A stretch of DNA of 64,000 bases. It comes from an uncultured Parafilimonas sp. (GTDB lineage: Bacteria; Bacteroidota; Bacteroidia; Chitinophagales; Chitinophagaceae). The translations under genes were made by a program, and so were the position numbers. Below the pieces are notes generated by a model. That model worked only from the letters and a program-made list of their open reading frames with translations, did no database searches and was not told where the DNA came from. Shown here piece by piece: positions 24,801-33,070 of this stretch. The first letter of the stretch is position 1, and each line of letters begins with the position of its first letter. Location: the NCBI GenBank assembly GCA_937892395.1, contig CALAGJ010000110.1, positions 1 through 64,000 on the forward strand, given 5' to 3'.

Positions 24801-25516
24801 ATACCAAATGTTAAGGGTTTAAAATATGTTTTCTGATAACCAGCATTTGAAAGAATAGCAGCAAAATCTTCCCTTTCAGGAAAAGCTTGAGCACTTTCAT
24901 TCAAATAAGTATAAGCCTCTCTGTTTCCAGACATTAGCTTACCTAATCCCGGTGTTACAGATTTCATATACCAATTATATAATTGCTTCATCATTGCGTT
25001 GGAAGGTCTGCTAAATTCCAACACCACAATTTTGCCACCGGGTTTTAAAACCCTATACATTTCCCGAAGACCTTTGTCTAAATGCTGAAAATTTCTCACC
25101 CCAAATGCAACTGTTATGGCATCAAACGTATTATCAGGCTGGTTTATTGTTTCGCCATTGCCGTTTTCAAGTTTTATGATTGATGACAATCCGGCATCCT
25201 CAATTTTTTTACGACCATTGTCCAGCATGGCATCTGCTATATCAATACCAATGATGGATTGTGGCTTTAAAATTTTTGCGGTTAGCAAAGCTACATCTGC
25301 CGTGCCGGTGGCCACATCAAGTATTAACTTTGGTTTTATATCGCTTATTTCTGCAATTGCTTTTTTGCGCCACTGCACATCTAAACCTGCACTGAGCATC
25401 CTATTCAATAAATCATAACGGTTGGCAATATTATTAAACATACCTGCCACCTGTTCCTTCTTTGATGATTCATTGTCCTGCTGGGGTACAATATCATCAT
25501 GCGCATATTTTGGCAT
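24773..25516 (-). CDS. ubiE: Demethylmenaquinone/ubiquinone methyltransferase
   Basis: A 247-residue SAM-dependent C-methyltransferase of the UbiE/MenG family. It makes menaquinone from demethylmenaquinone, the respiratory quinone expected here. Family motifs are MFNNIANRYDLLNRMLSAGL, the SAM loop LDVATGTADVALL, and the long RVLKPGGKIVVLEFSRP followed by LGKLMSGNREAYTYL. The frame opens upstream at 25555, but the start is set at ATG 25516 (MPKYAHDDIVPQQD). Its 3' end overlaps porT by 28 bp, so the two are coupled. Confidence 0.94.
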   Translation of the reverse strand: MPKYAHDDIVPQQDNESSKKEQVAGMFNNIANRYDLLNRMLSAGLDVQWRKKAIAEISDIKPKLILDVATGTADVALLTAKILKPQSIIGIDIADAMLDNGRKKIEDAGLSSIIKLENGNGETINQPDNTFDAITVAFGVRNFQHLDKGLREMYRVLKPGGKIVVLEFSRPSNAMMKQLYNWYMKSVTPGLGKLMSGNREAYTYLNESAQAFPEREDFAAILSNAGYQKTYFKPLTFGICCIYVAFK

Positions 25517-25658
25517 AGGGGGGCGAAGATAGTTGAATGAACCAAAGCTATTCATTAACCGAAGGTTATAAGTACAGTTATTTATTCAAAAAATTAAACA
25601 AACCATTCTGTACTACAACCTTATAGATGCACTAATCTTTCTTTTGAACCAAACCAGA

Positions 25659-25690
25659 CTTGCTTTTACGTCTCTAAAACCCTATATTTG
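25659..25690 (+). promoter_or_regulatory. Promoter for the 84-residue gene and cold-shock gene
   Basis: CTTG (25659-25662, one base off TTTG) is followed after 20 bases by TATATTTG (25683-25690), a perfect TAnnTTTG. RNA would begin near 25697, leaving a leader of about 90 nt before the first start codon. Confidence 0.6.
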
Positions 25691-25787
25691 CGCCCTTGAG
25701 TTTACAGCACTCCGTAAGCGATACTTCTGATTTACCTCTCAGCTCATTTACATTTTCTGTTGGCTCAACTAAAATTTATCTATATAT

Positions 25788-26042
25788 ATGACTCAGGAAG
25801 CAGTAGAAAAAATAGTAGAAGTTAGAATCAGTACAGACACCATTGCACAGATACATTTTAAGAAAAGGGCTTTACTCAATTGCTATTTCGTAAAAGCTTA
25901 TGACTATGATGAAATGAAAGCAAAAAATTTTTGGAGAGTAGTAGAGGATGTAAATATTGAAGAATATCACGCAACAAAAAATATTTTGCTGACTCGCCTT
26001 TTCAATGGTCTTTCATTCACAAAAATATCTTCGGTAAAGTAA
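25788..26042 (+). CDS. Small conserved-looking hypothetical protein
   Basis: An 84-residue soluble protein I do not recognise. It has a beta-rich N-terminal half (EKIVEVRISTDTIAQIHFKK) and a central KAYDYDEMKAKNFWRVVED, with no signal peptide or cysteine motif. A good promoter lies 90-130 bp upstream, and the cold-shock-domain gene follows 44 bp downstream in the same direction, so it is likely a real cotranscribed gene. The long leader may carry post-transcriptional control. No function can be proposed. Confidence 0.6.
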   Translation: MTQEAVEKIVEVRISTDTIAQIHFKKRALLNCYFVKAYDYDEMKAKNFWRVVEDVNIEEYHATKNILLTRLFNGLSFTKISSVK

Positions 26043-26086
26043 TTTGTAAGGAAAGGTTTTCCTGATCAAATTGATTAAAAAATATA

Positions 26087-26512
26087 ATGGCAGAAACATT
26101 TAATAAGAAAGAAAGAGAAAAAAAGAAAAGACAAATACAACAAGAGAAACAACAGCGCAAATTAGAGCGTAAGCAGCAAACCAGAGACGGAAATAATCTG
26201 GATGAAATGATGGCTTACTTAGATATTAATGGCAACCTTACCCACCTACCCCCAGACAAGCAGGAAACGATACCCTCAAGACGTGAGAATAGCGGTGCAG
26301 ATAATCAAAGTGGTTCATTCCGCACAGGCACCATTAAGTTTGTGAACTACAAAAAAGGATTCGGTTTTATAAGAGACAACATTACCCAGGAAAGCGTTTT
26401 TGTTCATGTAAATGTACTGCCTGGTCAGGTGCAGGAAAACAGTCAGGTAAAGTTTAAAACAAGGAATGATGCCCGTGGTGTTACGGCTATTTTTGTAGAG
26501 TTAGTAGCATAA
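26087..26512 (+). CDS. Cold-shock-domain protein with basic N-terminal extension
   Basis: A 141-residue RNA-binding protein. Its last about 65 residues are a cold-shock domain with GTIKFVNYKKGFGFIRD (RNP1 KGFGFI) and SVFVHVNVLPG (RNP2 VFVHV). The first 32 residues are a highly charged coiled-coil-like helix (KKEREKKKRQIQQEKQQRKL), then a linker. Single-domain CspA proteins are about 70 residues, so this is the two-part form often seen in Bacteroidota. It may act as an RNA chaperone. A stem-loop ends the unit downstream. Confidence 0.88.
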   Translation: MAETFNKKEREKKKRQIQQEKQQRKLERKQQTRDGNNLDEMMAYLDINGNLTHLPPDKQETIPSRRENSGADNQSGSFRTGTIKFVNYKKGFGFIRDNITQESVFVHVNVLPGQVQENSQVKFKTRNDARGVTAIFVELVA

Positions 26513-26531
26513 ATCTTCAATCATTGAGTAC

Positions 26532-26557
26532 AAAATATTTCGATCAAGAAATATTTT
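26532..26557. terminator. AT-rich stem-loop after the cold-shock gene
   Basis: AAAATATTTC (26532-26541) and GAAATATTTT (26548-26557) form a perfect 10-bp stem with a 6-nt loop, 19 bp past the stop codon. It is low in GC, so its strength as a terminator is uncertain. Confidence 0.45.
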
Positions 26558-26561
26558 AGGA

Positions 26562-26591
26562 TTTGCCCCTACGGGGAATGATTACGCACGG
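26562..26591. repeat. Dispersed GC-hairpin repeat, copy A
   Basis: The 30-bp sequence TTTGCCCCTACGGGGAATGA followed by TTACGCACGG is nearly identical (29 of 30 bases) to a second copy at 53667-53696. Its core CCCCTACGGGG is a perfect hairpin. It lies between the cold-shock gene and mdh and is unlike the AT-rich flanks. Confidence 0.7.
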
Positions 26592-26715
26592 CTATGTATT
26601 GTACCATGAATTTTTTACAAGGACAAAATCTGCCAAACAGGATTAGTCAAAACAAATCGCAGTAAGCTATCACCTATATTTGCGGCCATTCTTTTATAAC
26701 ATAAAAATATTTTAA

Positions 26716-27645
26716 ATGAAAGTAACGGTTGTAGGCGCAGGTGCAGTAGGTGCTACTTGTGCTGATAATATTGCCCGCAAAGAATTAGTATCAGATTTAG
26801 TTTTATTAGACATTAAAGAAGGGCTTGCTGAAGGAAAAGCGCAGGATATGATGCAGACTGCAACCCTATTGGGTTTTGATACACGTATATCCGGCAGTAC
26901 CAATGACTATAGCAAAACTGCAAATAGTGATGTAGTAGTGATAACAAGTGGCATACCTCGTAAACCAGGCATGACTCGTGAAGAACTTATTGGTACCAAT
27001 GCAGGCATCGTAAAAGGTGTGTGTGAGAACATTCTAAAATATTCTCCAAATGCCATTATCATCATCATCAGTAATCCTATGGATACTATGACCTATTTGG
27101 CACTTACCAGTACAGGCTTACCAAAAAATAGAGTAATAGGCATGGGTGGAATACTGGATAGCAGTCGCTTTAAATATCAACTCAGCCAGCACCTTAACTG
27201 TGCACCTTCCGATTTGAATGCTGTTGTAGTAGGTGGTCATGGTGATACTACTATGATTCCACTCATACGTATGGCTACATGGAATAGTGTACCTGTTTCA
27301 AATTTTCTCAGTCAAGAGCAGCAGGATAAAATTGTAAAAGATACAATGATAGGTGGTGCTACCCTTACCGGATTGCTGGGTACTTCTGCTTGGTATGCAC
27401 CTGGTGCTGCCGGTGCTGCATTAGTAGAAAGCATCATAAGGGATGAGAAGAAGCTCTTTACATGTTGTGTAGCATTAAATGGCGAATATGGCCACCAAGA
27501 TATTTGTATGGGTGTGCCTGTAGTAATTGGTCGCAATGGCTGGGAGCAGATTGTGGACTTCCAACTCAACGAAACCGAACAAGCAGAATTTAATAAAAGT
27601 GCATCTGCTGTACGTAGCATGAATGATGTACTGAAAACATTATAG
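26716..27645 (+). CDS. mdh: Malate dehydrogenase (lactate-dehydrogenase-like type)
   Basis: A 309-residue NAD-dependent malate dehydrogenase of the TCA cycle. The Rossmann motif is VVGAGAVGATCADNIA (residues 5-20) with D32 favouring NAD. Substrate-binding arginines are R82 and R88 in IPRKPGMTREE, with R151 in DSSRF. D148 and the catalytic H175 (VVGGHGDTTM) complete the site. Malate rather than lactate specificity follows from the GIPRKPGM loop. A perfect -7 box TATATTTG lies at 26675-26682 without a clear -33. A strong terminator follows. It appears monocistronic. Confidence 0.95.
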   Translation: MKVTVVGAGAVGATCADNIARKELVSDLVLLDIKEGLAEGKAQDMMQTATLLGFDTRISGSTNDYSKTANSDVVVITSGIPRKPGMTREELIGTNAGIVKGVCENILKYSPNAIIIIISNPMDTMTYLALTSTGLPKNRVIGMGGILDSSRFKYQLSQHLNCAPSDLNAVVVGGHGDTTMIPLIRMATWNSVPVSNFLSQEQQDKIVKDTMIGGATLTGLLGTSAWYAPGAAGAALVESIIRDEKKLFTCCVALNGEYGHQDICMGVPVVIGRNGWEQIVDFQLNETEQAEFNKSASAVRSMNDVLKTL

Positions 27646-27663
27646 AACAAATTTTTTAAATTG

Positions 27664-27695
27664 AAAAGACTGCTGTAAAGGGCAGTCTTTTTTTA
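27664..27695 (+). terminator. Terminator of mdh
   Basis: AAAGACTGC (27665-27673) and GCAGTCTTT (27682-27690) form a 9-bp stem with an 8-nt loop followed by a run of T residues, 19 bp after the mdh stop. Confidence 0.88.
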
Positions 27696-27793
27696 TGTGC
27701 TCAATCATAACTTATGATTTATCATGACAGGAAACATCAATGATGTATAAATTGCGATTCATTATTTAACGCTTTATAAAAAAAAGATGAGTT

Positions 27794-28324
27794 ATGGCTG
27801 CTATTCAAAGTAATTTAATTCCTGCACAACACAGCGATTTTGATTTTTTCTACACGCTTTACATGCATCTGGAGGTTAATAGATATTTACTATATGATCT
27901 AATGCCTTCCGATGCATTTAAACCCATTTACGATAAGCTGATTGCTCAGCGGGTATTGTTTCGATATGTTGAAAATGAAATTGCATTGGGTATGTGTAAA
28001 CTGGTTTTTCAAGAACACAGAAACAGTCATATTATTTACTTGGGCGGTGTGGCCATAGATCCTCAGCAGGCAGGCAAGGGTGTTGGCTATAGGATGATGC
28101 AGGCAGTGCAGCAGTATGCCATACTTCACAATCGCAAAAGGATTGAATTGTCTGTAGCTACTGAAAATCTTGCTGCCATTGGTTTGTATAAAAAGGCAGG
28201 ATTTGTAGAGGAAGGTATTTTTAGAAAATTTTCCTGGTTAAAAGCAACTGATGAGTATTTAGATGAAATGATGATGGCGTGGATGCCTGAGTTCATGATG
28301 ATGACGAACACTATTGAACGATAA
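27794..28324 (+). CDS. GNAT family N-acetyltransferase
   Basis: A 176-residue GNAT protein. The acetyl-CoA loop is PQQAGKGVGYRMMQAV (Q-x-x-G-x-G), preceded by the beta-strand IIYLGGVAID and followed by KRIELSVATENLAAIGLYKK with the usual LYKKAGFVEEG end. The substrate cannot be assigned. It is a different branch from the RimL-like gene at 20.6 kb. The methyltransferase gene follows after about 150 bp. It probably has its own transcript. Confidence 0.88.
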   Translation: MAAIQSNLIPAQHSDFDFFYTLYMHLEVNRYLLYDLMPSDAFKPIYDKLIAQRVLFRYVENEIALGMCKLVFQEHRNSHIIYLGGVAIDPQQAGKGVGYRMMQAVQQYAILHNRKRIELSVATENLAAIGLYKKAGFVEEGIFRKFSWLKATDEYLDEMMMAWMPEFMMMTNTIER

Positions 28325-28472
28325 AATTTTATATTTTCAGTATTAAATACAGTGCAATTTCTGTAGAGTGAATTGCTGTGGGTGTACGAAGAATGGTTTT
28401 TATTGCAAACCCATTATTCAGATACATTTGCATGTTAGATTTGTATTTCAAGGTTTTACGTTTGTAGAAATT

Positions 28473-29225
28473 ATGATGTCATTCGTTCAGACTTTATCAC
28501 ATTTGCGCCGCCTTCCAAATAAGTTATTATTACAATGGGCCCTAAGGGGAAATAATGTGGAATGTATTTGCTGTGGACGCACTGCACTTAGCTTTTTACC
28601 CGCTGGGTACAAAAAAAGACCTCATGCAAAATGTGTTTACTGTAATGCCTTGGAGCGTCATAGGCTGCTTTGGCATTATTTGCAAACGGAGAAAAAGATT
28701 CAACTGTTTTCTGGGAAATTATTGCACATAGCCCCAGAGCGTATTTTTTATGATAAGCTATATCCATTGCTCAGTGCTAATTATTTTCCAGTTGACCTAG
28801 AGCCGGATGCAAATAAACATGGTGGTCAAACCAAGCCCATGGATGTTACAAAGATGAATTTTTCTGATAATTTTTTTGATGGTATTATTTGTAATCATGT
28901 ATTAGAGCATATTCCTGATGATCGAAAAGCAATGCAGGAAATATATCGTGTGCTTAAACCAGGTGCATGGGCACTATTGAATGTACCGATAGATGCAACC
29001 CGCAAAGCAACTTATGAAGATTTTAAAATTACGGATCCACAGCAAAGGCTGTCAGTATTTGGCCAGCAAGACCATGTGCGAATTTATGGCACAGATTATA
29101 CGGAGCGCCTTAAGCAATCTGGGTTTTATGTACATGAAGTGATCTATGCTGATAGGTTTGTGCCAGAAGAAATTTTTCGCTATGGCGTAAGGAAAGAGCC
29201 CATCTTTGAGTGTTCCAAAATCTGA
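28473..29225 (+). CDS. Class I SAM-dependent methyltransferase with Zn-ribbon-like N-terminus
   Basis: A 250-residue methyltransferase starting at the ATG pair 28473/28476. The frame is open upstream to 28368, but the sequence there is not protein-like. Cysteine pairs CICC and CVYC flank a short segment near residues 29-55, typical of the type-11 methyltransferases often found near cell-surface glycan genes. The SAM-fold part contains FDGIICNHVLEHIPDDRKAM and YRVLKPGAWALLNVPID. A perfect TACGTTTG -7 element lies at 28457-28464, just upstream of the start. Substrate unknown. Confidence 0.8.
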   Translation: MMSFVQTLSHLRRLPNKLLLQWALRGNNVECICCGRTALSFLPAGYKKRPHAKCVYCNALERHRLLWHYLQTEKKIQLFSGKLLHIAPERIFYDKLYPLLSANYFPVDLEPDANKHGGQTKPMDVTKMNFSDNFFDGIICNHVLEHIPDDRKAMQEIYRVLKPGAWALLNVPIDATRKATYEDFKITDPQQRLSVFGQQDHVRIYGTDYTERLKQSGFYVHEVIYADRFVPEEIFRYGVRKEPIFECSKI

Positions 29226-29358
29226 TTATTGGAAAAAAAATTCCTGTTTCGGGAAAAAAACGGTTTTTTTGTATCCGCAAAAAGTATAAGCCTTCTATAG
29301 GGTAGCCTCTTGGTTGCCCAATTCGCAGAGGGTTATTACATTGCATTCAAAGTCCAGT

Positions 29359-30756
29359 ATGACAAATAAAACATTGTCCATATATATGTTAGATGACGAT
29401 GCCATTTTCTGTAAGGTATTGTCGCATTATATATCGCTCAATCCTGATTATTCTATAAAAACATTTACAGAAGCCAGCCAATTTACGGCAGCACTAAGCC
29501 AAAAACCAGACATCGTAACCATAGACTATATGCTGCCCGGCAGCAGTGGTGGTATATTGATACAACAGGTAAAGGATTTAAGTCCGGAATCAAAAATTAT
29601 AGTAATCAGTGGTCAGCAGGATATACAAGTAGCCATAGATTTATTTAAGAAAGGCGCACATGACTACATCATGAAGGATAAGGATACCCAGCAGCGGCTT
29701 TGGATGAGCATTCAAAACATAAGGGAGACCATCAGTCTTAAAAAAGAAGTAGAACACCTTCAGCAGGAGGTTGAAAAGAAATATGATTTTCAAAAAGCGG
29801 TCATAGGCAATAGCCCTGTGCTGAAGCAGGTATTTGCATTAATGGAAAAAGCCGTATCCACTTCCATCACTGTATCTATATCTGGAGAAACGGGTACAGG
29901 AAAAGAGTTGATTGCCAAATCCATCCATTTTAATAGTTTTCGTAAGAAACATTCATTTGTACCTGTAAATGTGGCGGCCATTCCCAAGGAGCTTTTAGAG
30001 AGTGAATTATTTGGATATGAGAAGGGGGCTTTTACGGGTGCTGCATCCCGCCGTATTGGCAAGTTTGAAGAAGCACACAAAGGCACTTTGTTTTTAGATG
30101 AAATTGGAGAAATGGATTTGGCTATACAGGCCAAACTATTAAGAGCTTTGCAGGAAAAAGAAATATGTCGGTTAGGTAGTAATGAAATTATAAAAACTGA
30201 CGTAAGGATTATTGTGGCCACACACCGCAACTTGGAAGAAGAGGTACAAAAAGGAAATTTCAGAGAAGATTTGTATTATAGAATTTTGGGATTGCCCTTA
30301 CAATTGCCACCGCTTCGTATGAGAGGGAATGATATTCTGCTGATAGCAAAACATTTTATTGATTTATTTAGTAAAGAAAATGACTTAGGCAAGAAAACCT
30401 TAAGCACGGAAGTAAAAAATAAATTGCTCTGCTATGCTTTTCCAGGCAATATCAGGGAGTTGAAATCTGTTGTAGAATTGGGTTGTGTACTGAGTAATGA
30501 TGAAGAAATAGGCATAGACCATATTAGGCTGAATACTTCTACCAGATCTAATATAGCACTTGCTTCAGATAATATTTCTTTGGATGATTATATCAGCGAT
30601 TTAATACAGCATTATTTAGAAAAGCATAATTACGATGTAGTGCATGTAGCTAGGCTCTTAAAAGTTGGTAAGAGTACCATTTACAGAATGATAAAAAGTA
30701 ACCGGTTGCAACTGCGTAGAAGAATCAACAAATATGAACAACCAGAAATTGTATAG
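29359..30756 (+). CDS. Sigma-54-dependent response regulator (NtrC family), no adjacent kinase
   Basis: A 465-residue activator. The receiver has DDD at about residues 12-14 and phosphoacceptor D56 (IVTIDYMLPG). The AAA+ domain carries GETGTGKE (Walker A), the canonical sigma-54 contact loop EKGAFTGAASRRIG and GTLFLDEIGEM. A Fis-type helix-turn-helix (NYDVVHVARLLKVGKSTIYR) ends it. ATG 29359 is chosen over the longer frame from 29314. It overlaps the next gene, an Hpt protein, by 23 bp, so it may receive phosphate from that protein in a phosphorelay. No kinase is encoded next to it. Confidence 0.92.
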   Translation: MTNKTLSIYMLDDDAIFCKVLSHYISLNPDYSIKTFTEASQFTAALSQKPDIVTIDYMLPGSSGGILIQQVKDLSPESKIIVISGQQDIQVAIDLFKKGAHDYIMKDKDTQQRLWMSIQNIRETISLKKEVEHLQQEVEKKYDFQKAVIGNSPVLKQVFALMEKAVSTSITVSISGETGTGKELIAKSIHFNSFRKKHSFVPVNVAAIPKELLESELFGYEKGAFTGAASRRIGKFEEAHKGTLFLDEIGEMDLAIQAKLLRALQEKEICRLGSNEIIKTDVRIIVATHRNLEEEVQKGNFREDLYYRILGLPLQLPPLRMRGNDILLIAKHFIDLFSKENDLGKKTLSTEVKNKLLCYAFPGNIRELKSVVELGCVLSNDEEIGIDHIRLNTSTRSNIALASDNISLDDYISDLIQHYLEKHNYDVVHVARLLKVGKSTIYRMIKSNRLQLRRRINKYEQPEIV

Positions 30757-31090
30757 CCCCGAATCGCTCCTACTAAACTGTTGTGAAGATGAAAGTTTTG
30801 TACACACAGTCGTAGCACTTTTTCTACAACACATGCCACAATATTTTCAAGAAATACAGGATGGAGTGGCCACAGCAAACTGGTATGCCGTATATAGAAA
30901 TGCCCATACGATGAAGGCCAGTATTGATTTGTTCAATATAATTCCATTAAAAACTTTGATAAGAGAAATAGAGCGACAGGGTAAAGCGGAAATGCCTGAA
31001 TCATCCCTGCCCATGCAGCTGACCCAGTTGAAGGATCTGCTGTATGATTGCATGAAAGAATTGAGGAAGGATTATGGGATAGAAAATTAA
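30734..31090 (+). CDS. Hpt domain phosphotransfer protein
   Basis: A 118-residue histidine phosphotransfer protein, an intermediate in multistep phosphorelays. The four-helix Hpt signature is YRNAHTMKASIDLF, with phosphorylated H58. It overlaps the end of the response-regulator gene by 23 bp and is therefore translationally coupled. It has no membrane segment. Its upstream donor kinase is not in the window. A hybrid kinase elsewhere in the genome is the likely source of phosphate. Confidence 0.85.
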   Translation: MNNQKLYSPESLLLNCCEDESFVHTVVALFLQHMPQYFQEIQDGVATANWYAVYRNAHTMKASIDLFNIIPLKTLIREIERQGKAEMPESSLPMQLTQLKDLLYDCMKELRKDYGIEN

Positions 31091-31238
31091 AATCCATATA
31101 GCGCATTTATTAATAGTGAGACCGAAGTTATTTGGCAAACAATATATCAACTCGCAATATTTTTTATATTTCGTTTATAGACTCGAGTAGATGAATAATT
31201 GACCGCTTTAAAATCTTAAATTGCAGGAAATTTTTTAT

Positions 31239-32915
31239 ATGAGAAAAAATTTACTCTTCATTTTTATGCTTATTTACCATGCAGCAACAGCACAAACTGC
31301 TTGGGTAAATGCGGGTTCAAATCAAACCATTGCCGCAGGCCAATCTGCAACACTTACAGGTACAGCATTTAATGTACCACAAGTAAGATGGTTGACCAGT
31401 GGCACAGGTACATTTTCAAATCAATACGCACTACAGACCGTTTATTATCCCAGCACGGCAGATATGCTTGCGGGGGGAGTTACACTCACCCTGAGAGATA
31501 GATTCAATGCAGCTATTAAAGATAAAATGAAACTTAAAATAATCAGAGACTGCCCCACCGTAAATATTGTACCTGCAAGTGATACCATCTGTGGTTATGA
31601 TCAAGGTGGCTTATATACAATTACAGCCAATGCCACCGGTTATGGATATATGCTTGAATGGAGTACACCCGGCTCCGGGTATTTTGATGATGAATACTTA
31701 GCAGCCACCACCTATTTTTATTCTGATGGAGATGCAGGATCTGGCAAAGTGTGGCTATACGTTACCGTTACAGACACCATTGGCAATTGCCCAACTGTAA
31801 AAGATTCTTTTTATTTAAAACTCAATGACCCCGCAAGAATTGAAACCATAAGTACAGCAGAATATTCATATTGCGATACCATTCCTGTCTTATTTAGTAG
31901 CGTATTAAGCGGCACGGCCACCACACTCTATTGGACAACTACGGGTTCGGGCATATTAACCCCCAATCCTTCAAAAAATCCAACCTATTATCCAACACTG
32001 TCAGATATAGCAATGGGGTATGTAGAATTTTATCCGGTTACCAATAATCCGGATGGGCCTTGTCCCGCCGCTTACGGTGATCCTATTGGCATAGACTTTC
32101 CTATTGGTAGAATTAATCTTGGAAATGATACGACGCTTTGTGCAAATATAGCCGGAGATACCCTCAAACTAAGCTCACATCCAAACCAATATGTGGATAG
32201 TGTAAGGTGGACCCATAATGGAACCGGGCATTTCAACAGTCCAACCAAATTCTCGCCTTATTATGTTTATACACCACAAGATGTGATCAATGGACAAGTA
32301 AAAATTTATTGTGTAGCATACTCAGCGTGTGAGCCATATAAAGATACCATAATCGTAACATTACATGAGCAGCCGTGGTTAGAATTTCCCACACCAGTTG
32401 TTTATGCCTGTATGGAGGAAACCACCATCAGTGCCTCAGTCATTATTCATGGTGATGCTACTGGAGGCACCTGGACCAGCACCGGTTATGGTGTTTTTGC
32501 AAATCCTAATGCCACCACTACAAAATATAAAGCCAGTCTTTGGGATACTTATGAAGGTTGTATCCAATTGATATTTACAACAAATCAAACCTCAAGACCA
32601 TGTCCGGCTGCCGTTGGCCACATGTCAGTATGTTTTCAGGATTGTAAAACGGATGATGGAAAGGAAATGAAAGCTATCGCAAACACTTCGATCAAGCTAA
32701 GCCCAAATCCTGCTAAAGATTTTATTTTAATACATACATCAGAACCCTTTTCTGTTGTACAAATTAAAGTTGCTGATGCAATGGGTATTGTATATCATTT
32801 GCCTGCGGCAATGAATAACCGACTCGATATTTCAAGTTTGCAACCTGGCCATTACTACCTCGTATTAACTGACAAATCTGGTTATGTACAAAGGCATCAT
32901 TTTATAAAAGAATAA
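31239..32915 (+). CDS. Secreted repeat protein with type IX sorting domain
   Basis: A 558-residue secreted protein (start at ATG 31239; an upstream in-frame start at 31221 is less likely). The signal peptide covers about residues 1-19 (ending ATAQT). Five degenerate Ig/PKD-like repeats follow, each with a W-T-x-x-G-x-G-x-F core, then T-x-Y-x-P and G-x-V strands: VRWLTSGTGTF, LEWSTPGSGYF, LYWTTTGSGIL, VRWTHNGTGHF and GTWTSTGYGVF. The last about 75 residues (KLSPNPAKDFILIHT to YYLVLTDKSGYVQRHHFIKE) are a type A C-terminal sorting domain, which directs export by type IX secretion and attachment to the cell surface. The ligand or role of the repeats is unknown. A strong terminator follows. Confidence 0.85.
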   Translation: MRKNLLFIFMLIYHAATAQTAWVNAGSNQTIAAGQSATLTGTAFNVPQVRWLTSGTGTFSNQYALQTVYYPSTADMLAGGVTLTLRDRFNAAIKDKMKLKIIRDCPTVNIVPASDTICGYDQGGLYTITANATGYGYMLEWSTPGSGYFDDEYLAATTYFYSDGDAGSGKVWLYVTVTDTIGNCPTVKDSFYLKLNDPARIETISTAEYSYCDTIPVLFSSVLSGTATTLYWTTTGSGILTPNPSKNPTYYPTLSDIAMGYVEFYPVTNNPDGPCPAAYGDPIGIDFPIGRINLGNDTTLCANIAGDTLKLSSHPNQYVDSVRWTHNGTGHFNSPTKFSPYYVYTPQDVINGQVKIYCVAYSACEPYKDTIIVTLHEQPWLEFPTPVVYACMEETTISASVIIHGDATGGTWTSTGYGVFANPNATTTKYKASLWDTYEGCIQLIFTTNQTSRPCPAAVGHMSVCFQDCKTDDGKEMKAIANTSIKLSPNPAKDFILIHTSEPFSVVQIKVADAMGIVYHLPAAMNNRLDISSLQPGHYYLVLTDKSGYVQRHHFIKE

Positions 32916-32932
32916 AAGTAAATTTTTTATTC

Positions 32933-32966
32933 AAAAGGCCTGTATCTACCTGTTTACAGGCCTTTT
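32933..32966 (+). terminator. Terminator after the sorting-domain protein gene
   Basis: AAAAGGCCTGTA (32933-32944) and TACAGGCCTTTT (32955-32966) form a perfect 12-bp stem with a 10-nt loop, ending in four T residues. Confidence 0.88.
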
Positions 32967-33070
32967 GCATACAAAGTATCAATATCTCTACTGTTAAAAA
33001 AGAAAACAAGTGCCTTCATTGTAAGTGTTTCAATACTTTTGACGCCCTGCAAAACATGCAGTTCTGAATT

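Noticed and set aside
29226..29358. Hairpin after the methyltransferase gene
   Set aside because: A TTCC/GGAA pairing flanked by A-runs is too short to call a terminator.
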